64,000 nucleotides of DNA from Rickettsiales bacterium (lineage in GTDB: Bacteria > Pseudomonadota > Alphaproteobacteria > Rickettsiales > UBA3002): NCBI GenBank assembly GCA_022763105.1, contig JALEGK010000016.1:1-64000 (forward strand), in the 5' to 3' direction. Position numbers and translations under genes: made by a program. Within the stretch, counting starts at the first letter, position 1; each line of letters begins with the position of its first letter. This document shows positions 63,746 through 64,000 of the stretch, piece by piece. The notes beneath the pieces were generated by a model. The model did no database searches, was not told the DNA's origin, and saw nothing but the letters and a program-made list of their open reading frames with translations.

Positions 63746-63774
63746 CTGTCATGGATCTGTCATGAAAGTGACAA
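63746..63774 (+). promoter_or_regulatory. Pho box array before the last gene
   Basis: CTGTCAT-GGAT-CTGTCAT (63746-63763) is two perfect PhoB 7-mers with the standard 4-bp spacing; a third, weaker unit (GTGACAA) starts 11 bp later at about 63768. A -10-like TATCTT at 63785-63790 lies about 10 bp after the third unit, the distance known for PhoB-activated promoters, which lack a good -35. Confidence 0.65.
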
Positions 63775-63814
63775 GTTACTGCTTTATCTTAAAACTAAGG
63801 AGAAGTTTTAACGC

Positions 63815-64000
63815 ATGGCAAAAGAACAAAGCATACGGGTATCAACCAACGAGAAACCGACGATGTTCAATCGTGGGGCGAATCTTGGTTTTGCTATTAT
63901 GGGTGGTCCGTTGGCGTTAATCATGGGGCCGGTTGCAATCACCATGGCAGCTGCAGGAGCTTTGGTTGGTGGCCTCTGGCAAAAATCCAACATGAAGGCC
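63815..64000 (+). CDS. Gly/Ala-rich membrane protein, 3' end outside window
   Basis: The first 62 codons of a gene that runs past the right edge. AAGGAG lies about 12 nt before the ATG. A polar start (KEQSIRVSTNEKPTMFNRG) is followed by a Gly/Ala/Met-rich hydrophobic hairpin (ANLGFAIMGGPLALIMGP; AITMAAAGALVGGLW). No family recognised. The Pho box array suggests induction on phosphate limitation. Confidence 0.6.
   Translation, partial: MAKEQSIRVSTNEKPTMFNRGANLGFAIMGGPLALIMGPVAITMAAAGALVGGLWQKSNMKA

Overview
The window reads as a chromosomal segment of a free-living, flagellated alphaproteobacterium of moderate GC. The evidence is a CckA-type hybrid kinase beside fliQ-fliR-flhB, a metX-metW pair, a hisZ-purA pair, an RNase E whose C-terminus ends in an Arg-rich Gly-Trp-Trp motif, a K+-independent type membrane pyrophosphatase, and a recA-alaS neighbourhood. 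The gene set would suit a Rhodospirillales- or Micavibrio-like lineage, but I cannot fix the genus from sequence reading alone. I saw no rRNA, tRNA, CRISPR array, insertion sequence or prophage.

Layout. 0-6.4 kb: end of a HAD phosphatase, then aromatic/histidine-type amino acid genes on the minus strand (chorismate mutase, hisC, prephenate dehydrogenase), divergent from metX-metW and a methyltransferase-like gene. 6.4-14.5 kb: soluble lytic transglycosylase, a small lipoprotein, an ArsB/NhaD-type transporter with an XRE regulator, a 502-residue orphan, a membrane protein shaped like a histidine kinase but lacking the phospho-accepting histidine, and a 2-oxoglutarate/Fe(II) oxygenase. 14.6-19.3 kb: membrane H+-pyrophosphatase, soluble pyrophosphatase, a thioredoxin-like protein and argG. 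19.3-28.6 kb: unknown proteins, a polytopic membrane protein, a sulfotransferase, a TPR protein coupled to ispE, a DsbA/Com1-like oxidoreductase, an M48 protease with TPRs and an aminotransferase. 28.6-38.9 kb: RNase E with a structured leader, cell-wall amidase, PBP1A, prfB with its programmed frameshift, a PAS protein and mnmA. 38.9-49.5 kb: a membrane protein plus a pseudokinase, purA, hisZ, an RND efflux pair and a SemiSWEET. 49.5-57.5 kb: isocitrate dehydrogenase, a receiver-like protein, a second sulfotransferase, a SHOCT protein, alaS, and an AT-rich island with a ribbon-helix-helix protein and tiny membrane ORFs. 57.5-64 kb: recA, a CckA-like kinase divided into two genes, flhB-fliR-fliQ, and the start of a gene behind a Pho-box-like array.

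The most notable observations are: (1) the CckA homologue is split into a membrane PAS sensor gene and a soluble kinase gene, with stop codons in two frames at the junction; (2) two degenerate signalling proteins, a pseudo-histidine kinase at 12.2 kb and a Ser/Thr pseudokinase at 39.4 kb whose small membrane partner follows after 2 nt; (3) at least nine genes have a promoter-like -10 hexamer only 5-7 nt before the ATG, which predicts leaderless mRNAs; (4) all twelve convergent gene pairs abut or nearly abut, four of them sharing stop-codon bases, with one intrinsic terminator buried in the 3' end of ispE; (5) Pho-box-like 11-bp direct repeats occur at 56.46 and 63.75 kb; (6) a 15-codon ORF with a strong ribosome site and a hairpin lies in the RNase E leader. 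Promoters and terminators were found by eye and are predictions.
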